Below, piece by piece: positions 1 through 6,551 of a stretch of 15,958 bases of DNA. Under the pieces are notes generated by a model. It did no database searches. It had not been told where the DNA came from and was given only the letters and a program-made list of their open reading frames with translations. The position numbers and the translations under genes are program-made. The number at the start of each line of letters is the position of its first letter. The first letter of the stretch is position 1. Source of the stretch: AC-32 sp035473395 (GTDB lineage Bacteria > Actinomycetota > Thermoleophilia > Gaiellales > Gaiellaceae); the NCBI GenBank assembly GCA_035473395.1, contig DATIOF010000158.1:1-15958 (forward strand), written 5' to 3'.

Positions 1-500
1 GTGCCTCGGGCCCAGCACGAGAAGTTGTAGATCGAGAACGGCGCGCCCGGCGGGAAGAGCACGAGCTCGACCGGGATCGGGGTCACCCGCTGCCACGGCC
101 ACTGACCGAGCAGGGCGAGGAAGCACTTGGTGAAGATGCGCGTCTTCGCGATCCCGCCTTTCAAGCGGATGAACTCGCGCGCCCGCGGGCCGGGGTCGGC
201 GCCCGCGAGCTTCAGCGCCGCATAGGCCTCGACGGTCGTCGAGAGGTCGCCCGGGCCGTCGAACCAGATCGCCCAGGTGCCGTCGTCGCGCTGCCGGGTC
301 AAGAGCTCTCTGGCGATCTTGCGGTCGAGCTCGGGCGTGCGCAGGCCGAGAACGTGGTGCCAGAAGAGGTGCTGCGCGGTCATGGTCACGTTTGACTCGA
401 GCTCGCCGACCCAGTAGCCGTCCGCGTGCTGGAGCTCGAGCAGCCGCGCGGTAGCGGCGTCGATCGCGGCGTCGAGACGGGTCTCGGTGACGACGCTCAT
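1..500 (-). CDS. shc: Squalene-hopene cyclase, N-terminal part (runs off the window)
   Basis: Cyclises squalene to hopene, the last core step of hopanoid synthesis, at the membrane surface. Reading the minus strand from the ATG at 500 gives 166 intact codons that continue past base 1, so the catalytic DxDD region and C-terminus are outside the window. Visible family marks are an early LELQHADGYWVGEL block (about residues 21-34), a QW-type repeat with DDGTWAIW (72-79) followed by DLSTTVEAYAALK (85-97), the GGIAKTRIFTK segment (115-125), GQWPWQ (132-137) and the YNFSCWAR stretch (158-165) typical of bacterial cyclases. The start overlaps the hpnE stop codon as ATGA, so the gene is the fourth of a translationally coupled operon. 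Identification is firm; completeness cannot be judged. Confidence 0.93.
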   Translation of the reverse strand, partial: MSVVTETRLDAAIDAATARLLELQHADGYWVGELESNVTMTAQHLFWHHVLGLRTPELDRKIARELLTRQRDDGTWAIWFDGPGDLSTTVEAYAALKLAGADPGPRAREFIRLKGGIAKTRIFTKCFLALLGQWPWQRVTPIPVELVLFPPGAPFSIYNFSCWARG

Positions 501-1723
501 GCGGCCACTTCCTTGCGGGCCGGGGCCAGGGCGCGGGCGGCCGCGAGGCCGCTGCGAATCGCGCCTTCCATCGTCGCCGGCCAGCCGGTGCCGGTCCACG
601 CGCCCGCGCGCGTGACGGTCGGCCGAGTCGTGAGCGGTCCGGGACGGTGCGCCTCGCTCCCGGGCCGTACCGCGATCGTCGCCGCGGGCTCTCGGCTCAC
701 GCGCGACCAGAGCAGCTCGGCCGGGCCGAGCCGTCCGGTCAGCTCCGAGGCGATCCGCTCGACCAGCTCGCGGCCTCGCAGCTCCAGCAGCTCAGGCGCA
801 CCGGAGGAGACGACCGTCAGGTACTGGCCTCGCTCCGGCGGCGAGCCCGTCAGCGCGCCGCGGTCGAAGACCCAATGCGCGTCGCTCCCGAGCAGCGCGG
901 CCAGCGGCGACCCGAGCAGCACGCGGTCGAACCAGAGGTGGACGCTGATGATCGGCGAGTCCGCGAGCTGCGGCTCCGGCTCGCCGAGCAGACGGGCACT
1001 CTCGCGGGGCGGGACGGCGACGACGACCGCGTCCGCGTCGAGCTCGCCGAGCGCCTCGACCCGCGAGCCCACGACGACCGCCGCACCGTCGGCTTCGAGC
1101 GCCCGCCCGGCGGCGTCGCCGTGCATCTCCCCGAGCGGCCGTGCCGGCAGCAGCAGGTCGGAGTCGCTGCGCTCGCCGAGCAGCGCGGTGCGGACGGTGA
1201 AGTCGCCGGCCTCCGCGCTCGCCTCCTCGCTGCGCAGGTTGAGCGCCGGCCGGATGAAGACGTCCCAGAAGCGGTCGATCGCCCGCTGCGACTGGCCCCG
1301 CGCTCTCAGCGCGTCGGCGAAGGTCTCGCCGCGGGAGTCGCCCCAGCGCGCGAGCGCCCGCAGGATCCGCAGCCGCTCGCCGAACGAGACGTGGCGGTAG
1401 CGCAGCAGTGCGAGCGCCGAGGGCGAGATCGAGGCGCTTCGTCCCTGCTCGTCGAGCACCGGCAGCTCGAGCGGCACCCGCCGCACCGAGCCGCGCTCGC
1501 CGACGCGCTCGAGGAAGCGCAGGTACTCGCTGAAGCAGCCGAGCGCGACGTGCTGGCCGTTGTCCGGCGGCGGCTCCGGGTCGCCCTCGCGCCGCGGCAG
1601 GGTCTGGACCGCCCCGCCGAGCGTCGGCCGTGCCTCATGCAGCGTCACTTCGTGCCCGCGGTCGACGAGCTCGAGCGCCGCGCTCAGGCCGGCGAGCCCA
1701 CCTCCGACTACTGCCACCCTCAT
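497..1723 (-). CDS. hpnE: HpnE, hydroxysqualene dehydroxylase (FAD-dependent)
   Basis: Reduces hydroxysqualene to squalene in the HpnC/HpnD/HpnE route. The 408-residue protein opens with a Rossmann FAD motif: GGGLAG at residues 7-12, with E30 in LHEA placed to hold the adenosine ribose. It carries the family block DNGQHVALGCFSEYLRFL soon after, and ends with the flavin-binding segment AGAWTGTGWPATMEGAIRSG. The ATG at 1723 was chosen because it begins directly with the FAD fold and overlaps the hpnD stop (ATGA). The open frame reaches further upstream to about 2176, but that part is the antisense-free out-of-frame shadow of hpnD. The stop overlaps the shc start by 4 bp. Length is normal for the family and no key residue is missing. 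Confidence 0.93.
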   Translation of the reverse strand: MRVAVVGGGLAGLSAALELVDRGHEVTLHEARPTLGGAVQTLPRREGDPEPPPDNGQHVALGCFSEYLRFLERVGERGSVRRVPLELPVLDEQGRSASISPSALALLRYRHVSFGERLRILRALARWGDSRGETFADALRARGQSQRAIDRFWDVFIRPALNLRSEEASAEAGDFTVRTALLGERSDSDLLLPARPLGEMHGDAAGRALEADGAAVVVGSRVEALGELDADAVVVAVPPRESARLLGEPEPQLADSPIISVHLWFDRVLLGSPLAALLGSDAHWVFDRGALTGSPPERGQYLTVVSSGAPELLELRGRELVERIASELTGRLGPAELLWSRVSREPAATIAVRPGSEAHRPGPLTTRPTVTRAGAWTGTGWPATMEGAIRSGLAAARALAPARKEVAA

Positions 1724-2538
1724 CGGAGCAACCCCGCGCCCATGATCCGCAGCTTCGTCAGGGACGAGAGCCGAACCGAGCCGTCGAAGACGTCGAAGCC
1801 GCGCGACTCGATCCGGTCGAGCGTCGCGCGGTAGAGGCCCGCGAAGGTCGAGACGCACGCGCCGCTGCGCGAGTCGAGCGTCTCGAGCAGCCCGAGCCCT
1901 TCGTCCAGGTGCGCCCGCGCACGCGAGGCCTGGAACGCCATCAGCGCCCGCCATTCGGGCCCCGTGCGGCCGGCGGCGATGTCGCCTTCGCCGACGCCGT
2001 AGGCGGTCAGCTCGTCCTGGGGAAGGTAGACGCGGCCGAGCTCCCAGTCCTCGCGGACGTCGCGGATGATGTTGATCAGCTGCAGCCCCACCCCGAGCGT
2101 CGCCGCGCGCTCGACGTCGTCGGAGCCGTAAACCGCCACGCACGCCACGCCGACCGCTCCGGCGACCCGCCTGCAATAGCCGTCGAGCTCGGCAAAGTCC
2201 GCGTAGCGGTCCTGCTCGGTGTCCTGCAGGCCGCCGTCGACCAGGTCGTGGAGCGCGCCGTCCGGGATGCCGTATCGCGAGCGCGCGTCGGCGAGTGCGA
2301 CGAACATCGCGTCGGCGGGAGCCGCGTCGAGAGCGTCCCGTAGCGCGTGCAGGCGCTCGCGCTTCTGCTCGACCGGAAGCTCGCCGTCGGCGACGTCGTC
2401 CACGCGGCGGGCGAAGGCGTAGATCGCCGAGATCGCGCGGCGTTGGTCCTTCGGCAGGACGCGGATCCCATAGGCGAAATTGCGCGCCTCGCGGCGCGTG
2501 AGCCGCTCGACCTCAGCGTAGGCGGCGTCGACCGTCAC
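1720..2538 (-). CDS. hpnD: HpnD, presqualene diphosphate synthase
   Basis: Condenses two farnesyl diphosphates to presqualene diphosphate, using the trans-isoprenyl diphosphate synthase (head-to-head) fold. The 272-residue protein shows both Asp-rich metal-binding motifs: DDVAD at residues 47-51 (in ARRVDDVADGE) and DVRED at 160-164 (in NIIRDVREDWELGRVYLP). The GTG at 2538 is preferred because it overlaps the hpnC stop as GTGA and gives a normal family length; longer in-frame starts fall inside hpnC. It ends by a 4-bp overlap with hpnE. The sequence DWELGRVYLPQDEL after the second motif and the pairing with HpnC distinguish it from phytoene synthase, which has the same fold and would be the main alternative. 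Confidence 0.92.
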   Translation of the reverse strand: MTVDAAYAEVERLTRREARNFAYGIRVLPKDQRRAISAIYAFARRVDDVADGELPVEQKRERLHALRDALDAAPADAMFVALADARSRYGIPDGALHDLVDGGLQDTEQDRYADFAELDGYCRRVAGAVGVACVAVYGSDDVERAATLGVGLQLINIIRDVREDWELGRVYLPQDELTAYGVGEGDIAAGRTGPEWRALMAFQASRARAHLDEGLGLLETLDSRSGACVSTFAGLYRATLDRIESRGFDVFDGSVRLSSLTKLRIMGAGLLR

Positions 2539-3341
2539 CGAATCACCGCCAGCGCAAGCCGCGCGCGTGAGGGCCGAGGCCGGCCGTTGAAGATGTCCCA
2601 GTCGGCGCGCTCGAGCGCTTCGAGCGCTGCCAGGCCGCCGCGCGCGAAGAGCGCGACCGCCCGCCCGACGCGCCCGCCGCCGAGCCGCACTCCGAGCTCC
2701 TCGCCGGAGGCCAGCAGCGCGCGCGCCCGCTCGGCTTCGAACTCGAGCAGCCGCCGCAGCTCGGGGCTCGGCCGGTCGAGCTCCTCGACCCCGAAGCGTT
2801 GTCGATCCTGGGCGGGCAGGTACACGCGCCCAAGCGCAAGGTCGCGCGGCACGTCCTGTAGGAAGTTGACGAGCTGCAGGCCGGTGCAGACGTCGTCGGA
2901 GAGCGCGACCGCCTCCGCATCGACGCTGCGGCCGAGCACCCCGAGCACGAGCCGCCCGACCGGGTCGGCCGAGTGCACGCAGTAGTCCTTCAGATCGAGC
3001 CACGTCTCGTACGAGGAGATGCGCTGGTCCATGCGGTTGGCCTCGATCAAGCGCAGGAACGGCTCGCACGGCAGCGAGCACGCGCGGATCGTCGGCTGCA
3101 GCTGGCGCATCAGCTCCCACGTGGGCGCGCCGTCGTAGCAGGCCTCGAGCTGCGCCTCGAGCTCGTCGAGCGCCGCGAGCCGGTTACCCGGCACCTCGTC
3201 GCCGAGCATGTCCACCAGGCGGGCGAAGCCGTAGATCGCGCGCAGGTGCGGGCGCAGCGCGCGCGGGAAGAGGAGCGAGGCGACGGGGAAGTTCTCCGTG
3301 CGCGCCCGGGCGGCAACCGAGCTAGCGGTGGCCGGATCCAT
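2535..3341 (-). CDS. hpnC: HpnC, hydroxysqualene synthase
   Basis: Converts presqualene diphosphate to hydroxysqualene, the second step of the three-enzyme squalene route. The 268-residue protein has the squalene/phytoene synthase fold with DMLGD at residues 44-48 and DVPRD at 163-167 (in VNFLQDVPRDLALGRVYLP). The N-terminal TENFPVASLLFPRALRPHLRAIYGFAR pattern (residues 15-41) is typical of HpnC; the ENFPVAS part separates it from HpnD. It is the first gene of the operon. No Shine-Dalgarno-like sequence precedes the ATG at 3341, which fits a leaderless start from the -10 box at 3348-3353. It overlaps hpnD by 4 bp. It diverges from the receiver gene with 22 bp between the start codons. Confidence 0.9.
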   Translation of the reverse strand: MDPATASSVAARARTENFPVASLLFPRALRPHLRAIYGFARLVDMLGDEVPGNRLAALDELEAQLEACYDGAPTWELMRQLQPTIRACSLPCEPFLRLIEANRMDQRISSYETWLDLKDYCVHSADPVGRLVLGVLGRSVDAEAVALSDDVCTGLQLVNFLQDVPRDLALGRVYLPAQDRQRFGVEELDRPSPELRRLLEFEAERARALLASGEELGVRLGGGRVGRAVALFARGGLAALEALERADWDIFNGRPRPSRARLALAVIR

Positions 3342-3347
3342 AGTCGA

Positions 3348-3353
3348 AACCTA
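3348..3353 (-). promoter_or_regulatory. Candidate -10 box for hpnC, leaderless
   Basis: The minus strand reads TAGGTT, which fits the actinobacterial TAnnnT -10 pattern. Six bases separate it from the A of the hpnC ATG at 3341, so a canonical start site would fall on the start codon itself. No convincing -35 is visible and no ribosome binding site precedes the ATG. This is a motif-level prediction. Confidence 0.4.
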
Positions 3354-3357
3354 TAGT
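3352..3357 (+). promoter_or_regulatory. Candidate -10 box for receiver gene, leaderless
   Basis: The plus strand reads TATAGT (TAnnnT), with six bases before the G of the GTG at 3364, so a canonical +1 would be the first base of the start codon. It overlaps the opposite-strand box; both share the palindrome CTATAG at 3351-3356. There is no ribosome binding site before the GTG, which supports leaderless translation. Confidence 0.4.
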
Positions 3358-3363
3358 CGCCGG

Positions 3364-3756
3364 GTGGACAAGAGCGAGCCTGGCGTGATCGTCGTCGCCG
3401 ACGACGACGACGACATCCTCGACCTCGTCGCGCTCACCCTGGAGCGCAGCGGCCACGTCGTCCACCGCGCCCGCGACGGCGAGGAGGCGCTCGAGCTGGT
3501 CAAGCGGGAGCGGCCCGACATCGCCGTGCTCGACGTCTCGATGCCGAAGCTCGACGGGCTCGAGCTGACCCGGCGGCTGCGCGGCGACCCCGAGACGTCG
3601 ACGGTGCGAATCGTGCTCCTGACCGCGCTGGTGCAGGAATCAGACGTCAACGACGGCCTCGCCGCGGGCGCCCACGACTACGTGCGCAAGCCGTTCAGCC
3701 CGCAGGAGCTGCAGGAACGCGTCGACGTGCTCCTGCGCGCTCAGCCCGGCGAATAG
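3364..3756 (+). CDS. Stand-alone receiver-domain response regulator
   Basis: A 130-residue single-domain receiver (CheY-like) that would pass on a phosphate signal by protein contact, since it has no output domain. Visible residues are the acidic pocket D13-D17 (VADDDDDI), the phospho-acceptor D57 in VLDVSMPKLDG, T87 in LLTAL, and K109 in VRKPF, so the phosphorylation site is complete. The GTG at 3364 was chosen because it begins the receiver fold and fits the leaderless promoter; an in-frame start at 3298 would lie inside hpnC and add an unrelated tail. It diverges from hpnC and converges on the OmpR-type regulator, overlapping its 3' end by 16 bp. No kinase is near, so its partner is unknown. 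Confidence 0.88.
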   Translation: MDKSEPGVIVVADDDDDILDLVALTLERSGHVVHRARDGEEALELVKRERPDIAVLDVSMPKLDGLELTRRLRGDPETSTVRIVLLTALVQESDVNDGLAAGAHDYVRKPFSPQELQERVDVLLRAQPGE

Positions 3757-4427
3757 CGATAGCCGTAGCCGCGCACGGTCTCGATCGCCTCGGGCGAGAT
3801 GCCCGTCGCGGACAGCTTGCGCCGTAGGTACCCGACGTAGAGCTTGACCTGGTCGCGCGAGGTGCCGCGCTCGCCGCCCCACGCAAGCTCGAGCAGCTGT
3901 TCATGGGTGAGCAGCTGGCGCGGATGGTCGACGAAGGCGGTCAGCAGCCGGAACTCCAGCGGTGTCAGCTCGACCGGCTGGTCGCCTGCCCGTACGCGGC
4001 GCTCCGAGAAGTCGACCTCGAGCAGGCCGTCGCTGTAAGCGTCCCGGACCTCTGGCGTGGGCGCACGCCGGAGAACGCTCTCGACCCGCGCGAGCAACTC
4101 CTGGCGCCCGAACGGCTTGGTCACGTAGTCGTCGGCGCCCGCACGCAACGCGCGTACCTTCTCGAGCTCCGCGCCGAGCGCGCTCAGCATCAGGACGGGC
4201 ACGTCGCTCACCTCCCGGATCCGCTCGAGCGTCGCCCAGCCGTCCAGCTCGGGCATCGAGATGTCGAGCAGGACGAGGTCGGGCCGCTGCTCGAAGAGGA
4301 GCTTCAGTGCCTCGCGGCCGTTCGGCGCCTCGCTGACGTCGTAGCCGGAGCGCGTCAGCAGCTCGACGACCAGCGCGCGCACGTCGCCGTCGTCGTCGAC
4401 CACCAGCACGGAGCCCGGGGCGTTCAT
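3741..4427 (-). CDS. OmpR/PhoB-family response regulator (winged helix)
   Basis: A DNA-binding response regulator of 228 residues. The receiver domain (about 5-115) has the acidic pair D11/D12, phospho-acceptor D55 in LLDISMPELDG, S82 and K104 (VTKPF). The winged-helix output domain (about 130-226) has the typical LTPLEFRLL, the recognition-helix segment SRDQVKLYVGYLRRKL, and the closing ETVRGYGYRY hairpin. The ATG at 4427 is preferred over one 18 bases upstream because GAGGGG sits just before it. It lies 39 bp downstream of the DUF192 gene on the same strand and could be cotranscribed with it. It has no cognate histidine kinase in the window, so the signal and target genes are unknown; the nearby cell-envelope genes are only a suggestion. 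Confidence 0.93.
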   Translation of the reverse strand: MNAPGSVLVVDDDGDVRALVVELLTRSGYDVSEAPNGREALKLLFEQRPDLVLLDISMPELDGWATLERIREVSDVPVLMLSALGAELEKVRALRAGADDYVTKPFGRQELLARVESVLRRAPTPEVRDAYSDGLLEVDFSERRVRAGDQPVELTPLEFRLLTAFVDHPRQLLTHEQLLELAWGGERGTSRDQVKLYVGYLRRKLSATGISPEAIETVRGYGYRYSPG

Positions 4428-4466
4428 CCGCCCCTCATAGCACACCGCTCAGCTAGCCCAAAGGGG

Positions 4467-4880
4467 TCAGCCCGGGCGAGCCGAGGCAGGGCCTGGCGGT
4501 CGCGACGGGCTTGCGCCCGGCGCGCTCCGCCAGACCTGCGTCAGCGAGACCCCGGGCTTGAGCCCGCGCCTCTGGGCCTCGCCGGCCGGGAGCTCGAGCA
4601 CCGCGCGGGCGCCCTTGCAGGCAGCCATGCGCCAGGGCGACAGCTCGGGCGCGACCTTGAGCACCCGGTCCCCCCGGTCCAGGAAGACCGCATCGATCGG
4701 GAACCGCATGAAGGCGGTGTGGATGGACGACGCCGGCCGGAGCAGCATCCCCTCGCCCGAGGAGAGGCCGCTCCGGCCAAGGAGGCCGCGCAGGCGGTGG
4801 AGCGCCGTCTCCGCGAGGAGACAGTGCGCGCAGACGACGTGTCCGTCGTCGTTCGCCAGTGCGACCTGAGGCAATGGCAC
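4467..4880 (-). CDS. DUF192 domain protein with an N-terminal CxxC
   Basis: A 137-residue protein of the DUF192 family, whose biochemical role is not established. The family core is visible as RLRGLLGR, then EGMLLRPASSIHTAFMRFPI, DAVFLDRGDRVLKV and ARAVLELPAGEAQRRGLKPG (about residues 28-116). Before it is C17-A-H-C20, a possible metal or redox pair. After it is a Pro/Ala/Ser-rich tail. The GTG at 4880 lies 2 bases after the stop of the peptidase-like gene, so the two are almost certainly translated as a pair. No signal peptide or membrane segment is seen. In my recollection DUF192 genes recur near actinobacterial Tad pilus loci; that association cannot be tested here. Confidence 0.8.
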   Translation of the reverse strand: MPLPQVALANDDGHVVCAHCLLAETALHRLRGLLGRSGLSSGEGMLLRPASSIHTAFMRFPIDAVFLDRGDRVLKVAPELSPWRMAACKGARAVLELPAGEAQRRGLKPGVSLTQVWRSAPGASPSRPPGPASARPG

Positions 4881-4882
4881 GT

Positions 4883-6265
4883 CTAGAACCCCACGTGGAT
4901 GTGGTCGGCGTGGTTGGCAAGGGCGAACGAGGGCCCGCCCATGCCGAGCAGGGAGATGACCTGCGCGGGGAGCATCCCGCCGGGCAGCATCAGGATGCTG
5001 CGGACGGCCTGCTCGGTGATCCCGCCAGGCTGCTGGTGCCCGAAGATCGAGACCCCGTTCAGGGCAGCGATGTCGACGGCCCGCCCGTAGATGTGCGCCG
5101 AGACGACGCCCGGCCGCGCGTACAGGTGGTGGCCGCTGATCAGGCACGAGACCGTCACCGAGTGGTAGGCCTCGGCGAGGTACAGCATCACTGCGAGCAC
5201 GCGGACGTCCACGTGACCCTTGGCGACGTCCTGCCGCCCACCGGGGTAGATCGAGAGGCGCATGTCGTGCAGGACGCGGTCCTGCAGGTCGGCCTTCTGC
5301 GAGAGCAGGCCGTTGACGAGGCTCGTGAGCCCGACAGCGCGGTAGTAGTGCCGCAACGCGACCACGCGGTCGGCCAGCGACGGGTCGCTCGAGTAGGCGA
5401 GCGCCGCGACCCACGCGTTGTTGCCGCCGCCGGAGCCGGCGAGCCTGGCAGCGAGCGAGCGCAGGACGGTTGCGCCGGCCGGGACCCGCCCGTTGTGACC
5501 CTCCGCCCGGAGCGTCGCCAGGACGAGCGCCCAGTCCACGTGCGCTGCATGCGAGTCACGGACGAGCTCGCGGGCGAAGCCCAGCTTCAGCCGTGCGGCC
5601 GGCGGGGTCGGGTCGGGCGCGGCACGGTTCAGCCATACCGTCGCCGTCGGGAATCCCGCGACTTCGGGATCGAGCGGCGGCACCTTGGGCGCCGCAGGCG
5701 CCTTGTGCCGCGGCTTCGAGCTCGGCTTCGTCTGTCGCGTCGAGGGCCGCGCGACGTGGGTCTTCACGATCGCGACCTTCTTCTCGGTGGCGGCCGGCGT
5801 CGCCAGCGGCCTTGCGACGACCGCCGTGGCGGCCTTCGCCGTCACGCGCGCGGGCGCGGCGGTCGGCCGGACGACCGGTGCCGCCTGCGGCGCCGCCATC
5901 ACGACGCGCGCTGCGGGCTGCGAGGCCGGGGTCTTGCCCGTGGCGCCTGTCGCGCCGCTCGGCCCGGAGGCGCCGCTCGCGCCCGTCGCCGCGGGAGTCG
6001 TCCCGTCGGCCTGGAGCATCGAGTAGACGCCGTTGCCGGCACCCGCGGAGAGCGCGAGCCCGGCGAAGAAGATGGCGCAGAAAGAGAGGGTCTGCACGAA
6101 GCGGCGCTTGTGGTTGCGCGGCTCCGTCGGCTGGCTCGCCAGCTTGCGCTCGTCCCACTCGTCCCAGGCCCGTCCCCGACCGAGGGCGGTCAGGATCGTC
6201 CTGGCGAGCGAGATCAGGAGAAGGTGCTGGATCAACCGCCTGGTCAAGGGCTTCCGTCGTGGCAT
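4883..6265 (-). CDS. Membrane-anchored M15-type peptidase-like protein with possible transglycosylase-like segment
   Basis: A 460-residue protein probably acting on peptidoglycan outside the membrane. A basic cytoplasmic N-terminus (1-55) leads to one membrane segment (about 56-76). Next is a short collagen-like run of six Gly-X-Y triplets (95-112), then a long Ala/Pro/Lys linker to about 200. Residues 240-330 include VDWALVLATLRAEGHNG, which recalls the catalytic-Glu region of lytic transglycosylases (E255 would be the acid), though this match is weak. The C-terminus has SAHIYGRAVD (S389, H391, G394, A396, D398) and DHIHVGF (H455, H457), the SxHxxGxAxD plus HxH zinc pattern of M15 D,D-carboxypeptidases. 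The ATG at 6265 has GGGAG 9 bases upstream; the frame extends further but only into non-coding-like sequence. The DUF192 gene follows after 2 bases. Confidence 0.75.
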   Translation of the reverse strand: MPRRKPLTRRLIQHLLLISLARTILTALGRGRAWDEWDERKLASQPTEPRNHKRRFVQTLSFCAIFFAGLALSAGAGNGVYSMLQADGTTPAATGASGASGPSGATGATGKTPASQPAARVVMAAPQAAPVVRPTAAPARVTAKAATAVVARPLATPAATEKKVAIVKTHVARPSTRQTKPSSKPRHKAPAAPKVPPLDPEVAGFPTATVWLNRAAPDPTPPAARLKLGFARELVRDSHAAHVDWALVLATLRAEGHNGRVPAGATVLRSLAARLAGSGGGNNAWVAALAYSSDPSLADRVVALRHYYRAVGLTSLVNGLLSQKADLQDRVLHDMRLSIYPGGRQDVAKGHVDVRVLAVMLYLAEAYHSVTVSCLISGHHLYARPGVVSAHIYGRAVDIAALNGVSIFGHQQPGGITEQAVRSILMLPGGMLPAQVISLLGMGGPSFALANHADHIHVGF

Positions 6266-6375
6266 TGCCTTTTGCTCCCGTTCGTCGGGCGCCGGTGGGC
6301 CGCCACTTCGGCGCGGATCATGGTGTTGGCATCCGCGGGCCGTTACGGACTTGGGAGCACTATCGAGTTGCAGCC

Positions 6376-6512
6376 CCGGCCGCCCCTCCCCCGAACAAGG
6401 GAGTGTGGCCGGAGATCCCTTGCACGAGGGATGAGCCGGCGGCTCGATCGAAACGATGATGGCGGCAACTGAGCCATAGGCGGCGCGGCCACGCCGAGAC
6501 ACCTTCGGAGGT
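6376..6512 (+). promoter_or_regulatory. Chain of seven hairpins, possible structured leader of the pilus operon
   Basis: Seven stems follow each other with 0-4 bases between them. They are CCGGCC/GGCCGG enclosing CTCCC/GGGAG (6376-6412); ATCCCT/AGGGAT (6415-6432); GAGCC/GGCTC (6433-6445); ATCG/CGAT (6447-6457); ATGGC/GCCAT (6459-6477); CGGCG/CGCCG (6481-6496); ACCT/AGGT (6501-6512). All pairs are perfect Watson-Crick within each stem. Function is unknown. A riboswitch or attenuator is possible, and the orientation is assumed from the pilus operon downstream; the same stems exist on the other strand in front of the peptidase-like gene. I could not match the conserved core of a c-di-GMP or c-di-AMP riboswitch. 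Confidence 0.35.
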
Positions 6513-6522
6513 TTCCCCGGTC

Positions 6523-6551
6523 GTGACCAAGCGCATCGCCCGCAAGATCGA
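6523..6551 (+). repeat. Partial duplicate of the tadE start region
   Basis: Twenty-two of 29 bases match 6921-6949, the beginning of tadE, starting at the same GTG and in the same reading frame. At protein level 8 of the first 10 residues agree (MTKRIARKIE against MTKSIRRKIE). Similarity stops after that. Confidence 0.5.

Noticed and set aside
1724..2176. N-terminal extension of HpnE
   Set aside because: The extra residues are an Arg/Gly-rich reading of hpnD in another frame; the FAD motif begins right at the ATG at 1723.
2539..3120. N-terminal extension of HpnD
   Set aside because: It lies wholly inside hpnC in another frame and resembles no family member; the GTG at 2538 fits family length and overlap.
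6456..6479. Seven-codon ORF beginning ATGATGGCG within the hairpin chain
   Set aside because: Too short, no ribosome binding site, and its bases are explained by the ATGGC/GCCAT stem.
6415..6520. c-di-GMP-I (GEMM) riboswitch before the pilus operon
   Set aside because: Context fits and some words look similar (CACGAGGG, GAAA, GGCAACTGAGCC), but the conserved GGCAAACC and CGCAAAGCC cores and the tetraloop receptor are not there. Reported only as unclassified hairpins.
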